From positions 1-32,089 of the forward strand of contig JAAZJX010000012.1 in the NCBI GenBank assembly GCA_012800155.1: a DNA stretch of 32,089 nt. Reading direction: 5' to 3'. The stretch comes from Candidatus Magasanikiibacteriota bacterium (GTDB lineage: Bacteria; Patescibacteriota; Patescibacteriia; Magasanikbacterales; UBA922). Shown piece after piece: positions 23,757-32,089 of this stretch. The stretch's first letter is position 1. Each line of letters starts with the position of its first letter. The notes under the pieces are model-generated. The model saw only the letters and a list, made by a program, of their open reading frames with translations, was not told the DNA's origin and did no database searches. A program made the position numbers and the translations under genes.

Positions 23757-23802
23757 AAAAAACTAGAAGCAAAATTTCAATAAATTAAAACTATGCTTCT
23801 AG
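23757..23802 (-). terminator. Terminator hairpin in the rplC leader (possible attenuator)
   Basis: Read on the minus strand, CTAGAAGCA (23802-23794) pairs perfectly with TGCTTCTAG (23771-23763) and is followed at once by six T (23762-23757). It lies between the rplC promoter and the rplC start (23732), with only 24 nt left before the start codon, so transcripts from that promoter must read through it to reach the ribosomal protein genes. Confidence 0.8.
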
Positions 23803-23886
23803 CCTCTATTTTCACACAGAAATATAATGGCTTATTTTAAAAATTTCAATTTGCAAATTACCTCACTATTTTCATTATCTTTGACC

Positions 23887-23915
23887 CAGATGTTTTCCTA
23901 TTAGGATCTTATCTG
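23887..23915 (-). promoter_or_regulatory. Nested hairpin in the rplC leader
   Basis: CAGAT pairs with ATCTG at 23887-23891 and 23911-23915, and inside it TCCT pairs with AGGA (23896-23899, 23903-23906). It lies about 30 nt after the likely transcription start and 85 nt upstream of the terminator hairpin, so it could be a protein- or ligand-binding stem. A perfect 12-nt palindrome (AATTTGCAAATT, 23848-23859) lies between the two. Confidence 0.45.
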
Positions 23916-23948
23916 ATTTAAATAAATGAAACCTTCTAAAGTGGCTAT

Positions 23949-23977
23949 ATTTTAGTCTAATTTAATATCATTGTCAA
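23949..23977 (-). promoter_or_regulatory. rplC (S10-spc) operon promoter
   Basis: Read on the minus strand: TTGACA (23977-23972), a 17-nt spacer, TAAAAT (23954-23949). It lies between rpsJ and rplC, so the main ribosomal operon starts with a leader of about 210 nt before rplC. Confidence 0.8.
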
Positions 23978-23993
23978 GAGTGTATTTTCTTTC

Positions 23994-24002
23994 TTATCCA
24001 CA
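23994..24002 (+). promoter_or_regulatory. Perfect DnaA-box 9-mer upstream of the rplC promoter
   Basis: TTATCCACA matches the strict DnaA-box consensus and lies 16 nt upstream of the rplC -35 box. A single box is not an origin. It may regulate the promoter, or it may be chance. Confidence 0.35.
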
Positions 24003-24012
24003 ACTAGAAATT

Positions 24013-24351
24013 CTAATTCATCTTTATTTCAATATCAACACCACTTGGTAAATTTAAATTCATCAAAGCATCAATTGTTTTTGGATTTGGATCCAAAATA
24101 TCAATTAATCTTTTGTGAGTTCGCATTTCATATTGTTCAGAAGCTGTCTTATGAACAAAAGTAGAACGATTCACACTAAATTTATTCTTTTCAGTTGGTA
24201 ATGGTACTGGACCAACAACTTTGGCATTATTTCTTTCAGCTGTGTCAATGATAGTTTTAGTAGCTTTATCAATAATTTTATTATCGTAAGCTCTAATTTT
24301 GATACGAATTCTTTGACTATTTTCACTTTTACTCTTAACTGTATTATCCAT
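24013..24351 (-). CDS. rpsJ: 30S ribosomal protein S10
   Basis: The 112-aa protein matches S10 (RIRIKIRAYDNKIIDKATKT, GPVPLPTEKNKFSVNRS, HKRLIDILDPNPKTIDALM). It is in the 30S head and in many bacteria also serves in NusB/NusE antitermination. It lies 74 nt after tuf, with a GC hairpin between the two, and is separated from rplC by 280 nt of leader, so it is probably transcribed with tuf. Confidence 0.96.
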   Translation of the reverse strand: MDNTVKSKSENSQRIRIKIRAYDNKIIDKATKTIIDTAERNNAKVVGPVPLPTEKNKFSVNRSTFVHKTASEQYEMRTHKRLIDILDPNPKTIDALMNLNLPSGVDIEIKMN

Positions 24352-24387
24352 ATTAAAAAAATAAATGAACGTAATTAAGATAGAACA

Positions 24388-24414
24388 AGGAGGGTCTTTA
24401 ATTTAGACCCTCCT
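24388..24414 (-). other. GC hairpin between tuf and rpsJ
   Basis: A perfect 10-bp stem (24388-24397 with 24405-24414) around a 7-nt loop, with AGGAGG and CCTCCT in the arms. It has no clear T run on either strand, so it is more likely an intercistronic mRNA stability or partial termination element than a full terminator. Confidence 0.55.
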
Positions 24415-24425
24415 CAATTCCATTA

Positions 24426-25616
24426 TTAAACAATAATTTTAGTTACTACACCAGCACCAACAGTGCGTCCACCTTCACGAATAGCAAAACGCATTTTTTC
24501 TTCCATAGCAACTGGTACAATCAATTTAACTTTAAAATTAACAGTATCACCAGGCATTACCATTTCAGTACCAGCTGGCAAAGTAACTTCACCAGTTACA
24601 TCAGTTGTACGAATATAAAATTGTGGTTTATAACCAGTGAAAAATGGTTTATGACGACCACCTTCTTCTTTTGTTAAAGCAATTACTTCAGCTTCAAATT
24701 CAGTATGAGGAGTAATAGTTCCTGGTTTAGCTAAAACTTGACCTCTTTCAACTTCATCTTTTTTGGTACTACGAAGCAAAATTCCAGCATTATCACCTGC
24801 TTCACCTTGTTGTAAACTTTTGTTAAACATTTCTACACCAGTAACAGTAGTTTTAGTAACTTCTGCACCCATACCAACAATTTCAACTTCATCACCAACT
24901 TTTATTAAACCTCTTTCAATACGTCCAGTAACTACAGTACCACGACCATCAATTGAAAAAACATCTTCAATTGGCATTAAAAAATCTTTATCTAAAGGTC
25001 TTTCTGGAGTTGGAATATATTCATCCATACTCTTCAAAAGATCCAAAATTGGTTTAGAAGCAGCTTCATCACTAGGATTTTCCAAAGCTTTCAAAGCTGA
25101 ACCACGAATAATAGGAGTCTTATCACCAGGAAAATTATATTTATTCAATAAATCTCTAACTTCTTCTTCAACCAAATCAATTAATTCTGGATCAGAAACT
25201 TGATCAACTTTATTTAAAAATACCACAATATAAGGCACACCTACTTGACGAGCAAGCAAAATATGTTCTCGAGTCTGTGGCATTGGACCATCAGCAGCAG
25301 AAACTACTAAAATAGCACCATCCATTTGAGCAGCACCAGTAATCATGTTTTTAACATAGTCAGCATGACCTGGACAATCTACATGAGCATAATGTCTAGC
25401 TTCAGACTCATATTCTACGTGAGTAGTGGAAATAGTAATACCACGAGCCTTCTCTTCTGGCGCAGCATCAATCTCATCAACATTTTTAGATTGAGCAAAC
25501 AAACCATGAGCAGCAGCTACTTTTAAAATAGAAGCTGTAAGAGTAGTCTTGCCGTGATCTACATGACCAATAGTACCCACATTAACGTGTGGCTTTGATC
25601 TTAAAAATTCTGCCAT
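24426..25616 (-). CDS. tuf: Elongation factor Tu
   Basis: EF-Tu delivers aminoacyl-tRNA to the ribosome. The 396-aa protein has G1 GHVDHGKT (17-24), G3 DCPGH (80-84), G4 NKVD (135-138) and G5 SALK (173), the GITI switch I segment, and domains II and III in full length. It has its own promoter and a leader of about 120 nt. The neighbour rpsJ downstream resembles the str-S10 junction, but rpsL, rpsG and fusA are not in the window. Confidence 0.99.
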   Translation of the reverse strand: MAEFLRSKPHVNVGTIGHVDHGKTTLTASILKVAAAHGLFAQSKNVDEIDAAPEEKARGITISTTHVEYESEARHYAHVDCPGHADYVKNMITGAAQMDGAILVVSAADGPMPQTREHILLARQVGVPYIVVFLNKVDQVSDPELIDLVEEEVRDLLNKYNFPGDKTPIIRGSALKALENPSDEAASKPILDLLKSMDEYIPTPERPLDKDFLMPIEDVFSIDGRGTVVTGRIERGLIKVGDEVEIVGMGAEVTKTTVTGVEMFNKSLQQGEAGDNAGILLRSTKKDEVERGQVLAKPGTITPHTEFEAEVIALTKEEGGRHKPFFTGYKPQFYIRTTDVTGEVTLPAGTEMVMPGDTVNFKVKLIVPVAMEEKMRFAIREGGRTVGAGVVTKIIV

Positions 25617-25741
25617 ACGTACATTATTTTACCGCATCAATTCGAGTGGTCGAAATTGATTTTGTTATCCAGCGGTGTATGTAATTTAAAAAATATATAA
25701 CATTTGGGATATTAAAAAATGCCCAAAATTAGACGGCTGTA

Positions 25742-25770
25742 ATTATAACTAAAATATTATAGAACGTCAA
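25742..25770 (-). promoter_or_regulatory. tuf promoter
   Basis: Read on the minus strand: TTGACG (25770-25765), a 17-nt spacer, TATAAT (25747-25742). This is the best -10 in the window. The leader from about 25735 to 25616 has two weak hairpins (around 25698-25724 and 25638-25662). Confidence 0.85.
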
Positions 25771-25780
25771 GAGCATAAAC

Positions 25781-25789
25781 TGGGGACAA
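25781..25789 (+). promoter_or_regulatory. TGGGGACAA upstream of the tuf -35
   Basis: This 9-mer lies 10 nt upstream of the tuf -35 box. It differs by one base from TGGGGATAA near the rrs promoter and resembles a relaxed DnaA box on the opposite strand (TTGTCCCCA). Its function is unknown. Confidence 0.3.
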
Positions 25790-25838
25790 AACATAAATAT
25801 AAATTATAAAACATAAATCAAAAAAATAAAATAATAAA

Positions 25839-25865
25839 ATCACCCTACTTCAGGATGATTTATTT
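25839..25865 (-). terminator. Terminator of the Phd-like gene
   Basis: A 10-bp stem with one mismatch (AAATCACCCT with AGGATGATTT) and a short loop sits 13 nt after the stop codon. A T-rich tail is present on the minus strand, and also on the plus strand. Confidence 0.65.
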
Positions 25866-25877
25866 TTTATTTCTTCA

Positions 25878-26423
25878 TTAAACTGGTTCTTCATAAAAAA
25901 CTGGCTCCTCATCATTCACTAAATTATTTTCATTCCAATTAATCTCTGATTCTTCCTGTTTAAAAGGAACATTTTTTACTCCTTCATTTAAAAATTCTTC
26001 TCCTGTAATAGAAGAATAATTTTGATCATTTTCTTTTTTTGTTAATGAAATATTTTTAAATTTATCTTCCAAAATATCACCTGCTGTATGCCATTCTGTA
26101 GGATGATAATCAACTTCCGAAAAAGGATCAAAAGGCACAAGATCATCATATTCATCTTCTAAGATCATTTCATTTTCCCATTTTTCATCTAACTCTTTAT
26201 CTGCTCGCCAAATTGCAATATCACGATTAATTTGATCCAAAAGTTGTTCACTAGTCAAACCTCGAACATTACTATTTCTATAATTAATACTATTATTTTC
26301 TATTATTTTTTCATATTCCCCTACACTCATAATAACTATATCCCGATCTTCAAATGAATCATGGATAATAAGACGATCTCCTGTTCTTTTGGCTAAATTT
26401 ATTAAACGATCTAATGATGACAT
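25878..26423 (-). CDS. Unknown protein with Phd/YefM-like N terminus and acidic tail
   Basis: I cannot assign a function to this 181-aa protein. Residues 1-42 (RLINLAKRTGDRLIIHD, then DIVIMSVGEYEKIIEN) resemble the N-terminal fold of Phd/YefM antitoxins, in which a strand is followed by SxxEYE. Residues 56-92 form a charged helix with LTSEQLLDQINRDIAIWRAD. From about 93 to the end the protein is very acidic, Asn/Glu-rich and probably disordered. There is no toxin gene beside it. It is monocistronic, with a strong promoter and terminator between rrs and tuf. Confidence 0.6.
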   Translation of the reverse strand: MSSLDRLINLAKRTGDRLIIHDSFEDRDIVIMSVGEYEKIIENNSINYRNSNVRGLTSEQLLDQINRDIAIWRADKELDEKWENEMILEDEYDDLVPFDPFSEVDYHPTEWHTAGDILEDKFKNISLTKKENDQNYSSITGEEFLNEGVKNVPFKQEESEINWNENNLVNDEEPVFYEEPV

Positions 26424-26456
26424 ATTTTTTTAATTATTGATTTATTTTATTATAGA

Positions 26457-26485
26457 ATTATAACGAGAATATTAAATGGAGTCAA
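26457..26485 (-). promoter_or_regulatory. Promoter of the Phd-like gene
   Basis: Read on the minus strand: TTGACT (26485-26480), a 17-nt spacer, TATAAT (26462-26457), 33 nt before the start codon. This is among the strongest promoters in the window. Confidence 0.8.
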
Positions 26486-26500
26486 GAAAAAAATATTAAC

Positions 26501-26531
26501 AAAAATAAAATCACCCTTTTAGGTGATTATT
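26501..26531 (-). terminator. Terminator of the 16S transcript
   Basis: A 7-bp stem (AATCACC 26509-26515 with GGTGATT 26522-26528) and a T-rich tail on the minus strand. It follows the processing stem and ends the rrs transcript before the next gene, so no 23S is cotranscribed. Confidence 0.65.
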
Positions 26532-26536
26532 TTATT

Positions 26537-26560
26537 TTCACGGCAAGAATGTGACAAAGA
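26537..26560 (-). other. 3' arm of the 16S precursor processing stem
   Basis: The minus-strand trailer TCTTTGTCACATTCTTG (26560-26544) is the exact 17-nt complement of the leader at 28229-28245. After a 2-nt internal loop five more pairs form (GTGAA with TTCAC). This is the usual long stem in which RNase III cuts pre-16S rRNA. Confidence 0.85.
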
Positions 26561-26647
26561 TTTTTAACGTCTACTCTGACAATTTGATCCCGATCAAGAT
26601 CGGAACCAACTTATGGATATGTTCTGTTTTCACAGAAATTTCTCCAG

Positions 26648-28151
<1,504 letters not shown>

Positions 28152-28510
28152 GAGTTTTAATCCTTCAAAATGAAGGTATATAATTCATTGTACGAAATAG
28201 ACGTCTTGTTTCAATAAATTGAAACTTGTCTTTGTCACATTCTTGATGTGAATTTTTATACTATAATTATTGGAAGAAATAATTATAGTTTTGTGGTTGT
28301 TAAATTGTTAAAGTTCATTTCTAATTTAGTAAAATATTTTACTAGTAAAGAAAAAAGAGAAACCCATTATTTTCCTTCAATATACCGAGGACAAGAGTTG
28401 CTCTTTTTTCTTCCCAGTTTAGTTTGCTAAAACTTTAATAAAAATAATTATCTAACTTAAATACTCTAACTACTTAAGAAAATTTAAATTGTAAATATTT
28501 TTTACTTGCT
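28152..28510 (-). other. Long structured leader of the 16S transcript
   Basis: About 360 nt of AT-rich leader with no plausible gene. It has several perfect stems: 28208-28215 with 28218-28225 (8 bp), 28260-28271 with 28278-28289 (12 bp), an 18-nt palindrome at 28327-28344, and a long-range 11-bp stem 28349-28359 with 28401-28411. The processing-stem 5' arm is at 28229-28250. Confidence 0.6.
28229..28250 (-). other. 5' arm of the 16S precursor processing stem
   Basis: The leader arm (CAAGAATGTGACAAAGA read on the minus strand, 28245-28229) pairs with the trailer at 26544-26560. It lies about 78 nt upstream of the mature 16S 5' end. Confidence 0.85.
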
Positions 28511-28515
28511 TGATA

Positions 28516-28544
28516 ATTTTATATTAAATCAAAAAACTTGTCAA
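28516..28544 (-). promoter_or_regulatory. 16S rRNA promoter
   Basis: Read on the minus strand: TTGACA (28544-28539), a 17-nt spacer, TAAAAT (28521-28516). TGGGGATAA lies 20 nt upstream of the -35, at 28565-28573 on the plus strand. Confidence 0.8.
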
Positions 28545-28619
28545 GAGAAAGATATGCACAGTTTTGGGGATAAAATAAAAAAATCTAAAAACAAAGACTA
28601 AACTACCTAAATATTTATT

Positions 28620-29387
28620 TTATTTTTTAATTTGATTTTTCCTCCATTCTGCAATCTTTTTATGATCACCGCTTAACAAAATTTCTGGAACTTTCCAACC
28701 TTTAAAATCAGCTGGCTTAGTATATTGAGGATATTCTTTTAAAAATTCCCAATCTAAATTTTCAATTTCTAATTTATTATTTTGATTTTTCAAATTTAAA
28801 TTTATTTTATTATTCCCACCAAAAGTTTCTTCTAATAATGAATCTTCATTACCAAGTACTCCCGGTATTAAACGAGAAATACTTTCAATCATAACTAAAG
28901 CAGGTAATTCTCCTCCGGCCAACACATAAGGACCAACCGAAACTTCTTCATCTACCATATAATCAACTACTCGCTGATCAATACCTTCATAACGGCCACA
29001 CACAAAAGTAATTTCATCTAATTTACTTAAACGTTCTGCCATTCGCTGATCAAATTGTTGACCACGAGGTGATAATAAAATTGTGCGTTTTTTCTTTTGT
29101 AAATCACCAGTAAAAATTTTCTTTACTTTTATTAAACTATCATCTTTGCTAAAAGGAATTGCTCCTAAACTTTTCAAAGCTTTGTAAAATGGTTCAGGTT
29201 TCATTACCATTCCTGCTCCTCCACCATATGGTGTATCATCAACTGTTTGTCTTTTATCATCAGTAAAATCGCGCAAATTAACAGGATTGATTTGAAGCAA
29301 ATTATTTTTTTGAGCACGATCAAGAATAGTTTCTGAACAATAAGAACTTATAATTTTAGGAAAGATGGTTATAATATTAAAACGCAT
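28620..29387 (-). CDS. trmD: tRNA (guanine-N1)-methyltransferase TrmD
   Basis: TrmD methylates G37 of tRNAs with a G36-G37 sequence and prevents frameshifting. The 255-aa protein has the SPOUT trefoil-knot region (VCGRYEGIDQRVVDY, VGPYVLAGGELPALVMIE), the DDTPYGGGAGMVMKPEP segment and the C-terminal helical part with PEILLSGDHKKIAEWR. A short Asn/Lys-rich insertion (about 189-206) precedes the tail. No rpsP or rimM is beside it in this window. Confidence 0.96.
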   Translation of the reverse strand: MRFNIITIFPKIISSYCSETILDRAQKNNLLQINPVNLRDFTDDKRQTVDDTPYGGGAGMVMKPEPFYKALKSLGAIPFSKDDSLIKVKKIFTGDLQKKKRTILLSPRGQQFDQRMAERLSKLDEITFVCGRYEGIDQRVVDYMVDEEVSVGPYVLAGGELPALVMIESISRLIPGVLGNEDSLLEETFGGNNKINLNLKNQNNKLEIENLDWEFLKEYPQYTKPADFKGWKVPEILLSGDHKKIAEWRKNQIKK

Positions 29388-29511
29388 AATATTTATTAAA
29401 AAATATTTAATAATTCCAAAATTTAAATTTCTAATATTAAATTAAATTCAAAATAATAATTTTAAATTTATTTTAAAAATCTTAATACTTAATGTAAAAC
29501 TAAAATAAATT

Positions 29512-30765
29512 TTATAATACTTCAGATTCAATCTTCATTACTCGATTATATTTTTCTACTCTTTCAGAACGACAAAGTGAACCTGTTTTCAAAAATTCAG
29601 CATTCACAGCTACGGCTAAATCAGCAATAAAAGTATCAGTAGTTTCGCCAGAACGATGAGAAATAGCTACACCATAACCATTCTTTTTAGCAAGTAAAAT
29701 AGTATCAATAGTTTCTGACAAAGTACCAATTTGATTAGGTTTAATTAAAATTGCATTAGCTACTTTTTCCTCAATACCTCTTTTCAATCTTTTTACATTA
29801 GTTACAAATAAATCATCCCCAATCAATTTTACTTTTTTACCAAGTTGTTTAGTTAATTTTGCCCAATTTTCCCAATCGTCTTCAGCTAAACCATCTTCAA
29901 TTGAAAGTATTGGATATTTATTAACCCAAGTATTATAAATTTTTAATAATTTATCTGGAGCTAAACCTTCTTTTTGATTTTCAAAATAATATTTTCCATT
30001 CTTATAAAATTCTGAAGCTGCTACATCCAAACCAATGAAAACATTTTTACCTGGCACATACCCAGAAATTTCAATAGCCTGAATAATTAATTTCAAAGCT
30101 CGTTCATTATTAGCCAACTCTGGAGCAAAACCACCTTCATCACCTACACTAGTGTGATAACCTTTTTCTGATAAAATCCGAGCTAAAGAATGAAAAATTT
30201 CTGAACCCATTCTAACTCTCTCAGAAAACTTTTTATTCAAAGGAATAATCATAAATTCTTGAATTCCTAATCCATTATCAGCATGTCGTCCACCATTCAA
30301 AATATTCATCATTGGTATTGGCATACGCCAAATTTTTTCTTTAAGAGAATATTGTTGACGCAAATATTTATAAAGCGGAGTTCTAAGAGAAACAGATACA
30401 GCTTGAGCCACAGCTAAAGAAACTGACAAAATAGCATTAGCGCCTAATTTCTTTTTATTGGTTGTGCCATCAAGTTTCAACATAATTTCATCAATTTTTC
30501 TTTGATCTAAGGCATTCTTTCCTACTAAAGATTGAGCAATAATAGTATTAACATTTTTAATAGCTTTCAAAACACCTTTACCACCATAACGCTTAGCGCC
30601 ATCACGAAGTTCAACTGCTTCATAAGTACCAGTAGAAGCGCCAGATGGTACACCAGCCACACCAACAGAACCATCTTCCAAAGTAACCATAGTTTCTACA
30701 GTTGGATTTCCTCGAGAATCAAGAATTTCTCTTGCTTGAATTTTTTTAATATTAGTTTTTGACAT
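29512..30765 (-). CDS. eno: Enolase
   Basis: Enolase turns 2-phosphoglycerate into phosphoenolpyruvate. The 417-aa protein has the N-terminal REILDSRGNPTVE and GVPSGASTG segments, metal ligands in the DVAASEF, SIEDGLAEDD and GDDLF contexts, the catalytic lysine in LIKPNQIGT, and the C-terminal SHRSGETTDTFIADLAV. It is slightly shorter than usual (about 430). It stands alone, 124 nt before trmD. Confidence 0.98.
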   Translation of the reverse strand: MSKTNIKKIQAREILDSRGNPTVETMVTLEDGSVGVAGVPSGASTGTYEAVELRDGAKRYGGKGVLKAIKNVNTIIAQSLVGKNALDQRKIDEIMLKLDGTTNKKKLGANAILSVSLAVAQAVSVSLRTPLYKYLRQQYSLKEKIWRMPIPMMNILNGGRHADNGLGIQEFMIIPLNKKFSERVRMGSEIFHSLARILSEKGYHTSVGDEGGFAPELANNERALKLIIQAIEISGYVPGKNVFIGLDVAASEFYKNGKYYFENQKEGLAPDKLLKIYNTWVNKYPILSIEDGLAEDDWENWAKLTKQLGKKVKLIGDDLFVTNVKRLKRGIEEKVANAILIKPNQIGTLSETIDTILLAKKNGYGVAISHRSGETTDTFIADLAVAVNAEFLKTGSLCRSERVEKYNRVMKIESEVL

Positions 30766-30817
30766 AAAATTTATATTTTTTTAAATTTGTGTTCTTAAAC
30801 ACAATTTATTAAATAAA

Positions 30818-32071
30818 TTAATTATACTTAAAAAGTATAGAATATTTAGCAATTGGTTTCTTACTTAAAAAATAATAAGTTTCACCTACTCCACCATGAA
30901 CACTTGATACTGCTTTTTGATTTTTATAATTATACAATTTTTTAATTGTTAAAATAAGTTCTTCATTTTTTGGTTGTATAATTCTAACTTTATCTCCCAC
31001 TCGCAAAGCATTATGCGGTATAATACAAACTTTTTCATTTTCATAATTCACTACTTCACCAACAAATTTTTCTTCACTAAGAAGATGGCTAAACTCTGTA
31101 TTTTGTTCAACAGTCTCTCTACCAAACAAAAAGCCAGTAGTATAACCGCGAGTCATTAAATTATCTAAATATTTTTTCTTCAATTGTTTTAATTTTTTCT
31201 TTTTTTCAACAAGAGAAATTTTACTCTTAACAATGTCTAATCCCAAACGATAAGTTTTTACAATAGTAGATAAATAAGCTACACTCTTAGCTCGACCTTC
31301 TATTTTAAAACTTATTACTCCAGCTTCAATCAATTCATTCAAATATTCAATCATACATATATCTTTGGAATTAAAAATATAAGTACCATTTTTATCTTCT
31401 TCAACTGGTATTTTTATTCCTAAATGATTTTGATCTTCAATTTCTACATTTATGTTATTTATATTATATTTCCAACGACAAGGTTGAGAACAATCACCTA
31501 AATTAGCTGAACGACCAGACAACCAAGCGCTCAACATACATCTTCCTGAATAACTCATACACATCGCCCCATGAGCAAAATATTCTAATTCTACTTTTGG
31601 CACTCGTTTATGAATTTCTTTTATTTCTTCAAGAGTTACTTCTCTACCTAAAACTACTCGTTTCACTCCCTGTTCATACCAAAATTTTACAGCTTGCCAA
31701 TTAGTCGCATTAGCTTGAGTGGAAAGATGAATAATTAAATTTGGAGCATATTTTTTTACCATTTGTAAAATTCCTGGATCAGAAACTAATAATCCATCTG
31801 GTTTCCAATCATTTAATTTTTTTAAATAAATTGGTAATTTTTCTAAATGTTGATTATGGGCATAAATATTTACTGTCACATAAATTTTCTTTTTTAATTT
31901 ATGTGCTTCTTCTATAGCTTGTCTAACATCATCCAAAGTAAATTTATTTATACGCACACGCAAACTAAAATCTGGAATGCCCATATATACAGCATCAGCA
32001 CCATAAGCAAAAGCATAACGCATTTTTTCCAGACTACCCGCTGGAGCTAAAAGTTCTATTTTCTTAATCAT
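30818..32071 (-). CDS. trhP: U32 family protein, TrhP/YegQ-like tRNA hydroxylation enzyme
   Basis: The 417-aa protein has the U32 signature at residues 161-181, with Cys171 and Cys178, and further cysteines at 194 and 198 (LGDCSQPCRW) that in related enzymes hold an iron-sulfur cluster. The N-terminal TIM-barrel-like start is LLAPAGSLEKMRYAFAYGADAVYMG. YegQ/TrhP works on hydroxylation of U34 in tRNA; older databases call the family collagenase-like peptidase. The C-terminal beta domain (about 320-417) supports the TrhP/YegQ type rather than short U32 proteins. The start codon is complete, but its promoter would lie beyond the window. Confidence 0.85.
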   Translation of the reverse strand: MIKKIELLAPAGSLEKMRYAFAYGADAVYMGIPDFSLRVRINKFTLDDVRQAIEEAHKLKKKIYVTVNIYAHNQHLEKLPIYLKKLNDWKPDGLLVSDPGILQMVKKYAPNLIIHLSTQANATNWQAVKFWYEQGVKRVVLGREVTLEEIKEIHKRVPKVELEYFAHGAMCMSYSGRCMLSAWLSGRSANLGDCSQPCRWKYNINNINVEIEDQNHLGIKIPVEEDKNGTYIFNSKDICMIEYLNELIEAGVISFKIEGRAKSVAYLSTIVKTYRLGLDIVKSKISLVEKKKKLKQLKKKYLDNLMTRGYTTGFLFGRETVEQNTEFSHLLSEEKFVGEVVNYENEKVCIIPHNALRVGDKVRIIQPKNEELILTIKKLYNYKNQKAVSSVHGGVGETYYFLSKKPIAKYSILFKYN

Positions 32072-32089
32072 AATATATTTAATATATAA

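Noticed and set aside
23863..23883. Very short leader peptide (MKIVR) in the rplC leader
   Set aside because: No ribosome binding site at proper distance and no regulatory codon run; kept only as an unproven possibility.
23994..24002. Replication origin
   Set aside because: Only one perfect DnaA box, with no cluster, no dnaA/dnaN neighbour and no unwinding region.
30788..30812. Terminator between the U32 gene and enolase
   Set aside because: There is a bulged stem but the sequence after it on the minus strand is A-rich, not T-rich.

Overview
The window is about 32 kb of AT-rich, gene-dense bacterial DNA that looks like Candidate Phyla Radiation (Patescibacteria), probably Parcubacteria-like. 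That placement is an inference. It rests on a ribosomal protein cluster with no rpmD (L30) between rpsE and rplO, a 16S gene with an altered but covarying 530-loop helix, a free-standing 16S gene with no 23S after it, tRNA genes without encoded CCA, and very short intergenic gaps. Nearly everything is core information processing. I see no transposase, prophage, CRISPR array or defence system.

Layout. At 1-1220 there is a partial duplicate of a tRNA-Leu start split by a 20-nt palindrome, then the intact tRNA-Leu(CAA), then a membrane-anchored metallophosphoesterase on the plus strand. At 1309-5100 a minus-strand cluster carries a small winged-helix-like protein, scpA, scpB, a DacA-type carboxypeptidase, a COG2426-type membrane protein and an alpha/beta hydrolase. 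At 5180-9609 lie aspS, an RsmB/NOP-type RNA m5C methyltransferase and asnS. The region 9610-10601 has no large gene but is full of signals: two divergent promoters, an unannotated 52-aa membrane protein with its own strong promoter and terminator, an intact tRNA-Asn(GTT) next to two decayed tRNA-Asn copies, a perfect-palindrome terminator, and a branched RNA-like fold.

From 10602 to 25616 runs the translation block, all on the minus strand. Read in transcription order it is tuf-rpsJ, then a second promoter with a structured leader ending in a terminator hairpin, then rplC-rplD-rplW-rplB-rpsS-rplV-rpsC-rplP-rpmC-rpsQ-rplN-rplX-rplE-rpsN-rpsH-rplF-rplR-rpsE-rplO-secY. A terminator and a new promoter follow, and then adk-map-ruvX-recO. 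The end of the usual spc operon (infA, rpmJ) is replaced by two recombination genes.

At 25878-26423 there is an unrecognised protein with a Phd/YefM-like N terminus and an acidic tail. At 26648-28151 is the 16S rRNA (minus strand), with a long structured leader and a near-perfect leader/trailer processing stem. At 28620-32071 are trmD, enolase and a U32-family (TrhP/YegQ-like) tRNA hydroxylation protein.

Consensus-like promoters (TTGACA-like, 17-nt spacer, TATAAT-like) precede rrs, tuf, rplC, adk, asnS, the Phd-like gene and the 52-aa protein. The rrs and tuf promoters also share a TGGGGAYAA 9-mer just upstream of the -35 box, and the rplC promoter has a perfect DnaA-box 9-mer at the comparable place. 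The most interesting signals are non-coding: the rplC leader/attenuator, the tRNA fossils, the branched element downstream of recO, and the small membrane-protein unit.
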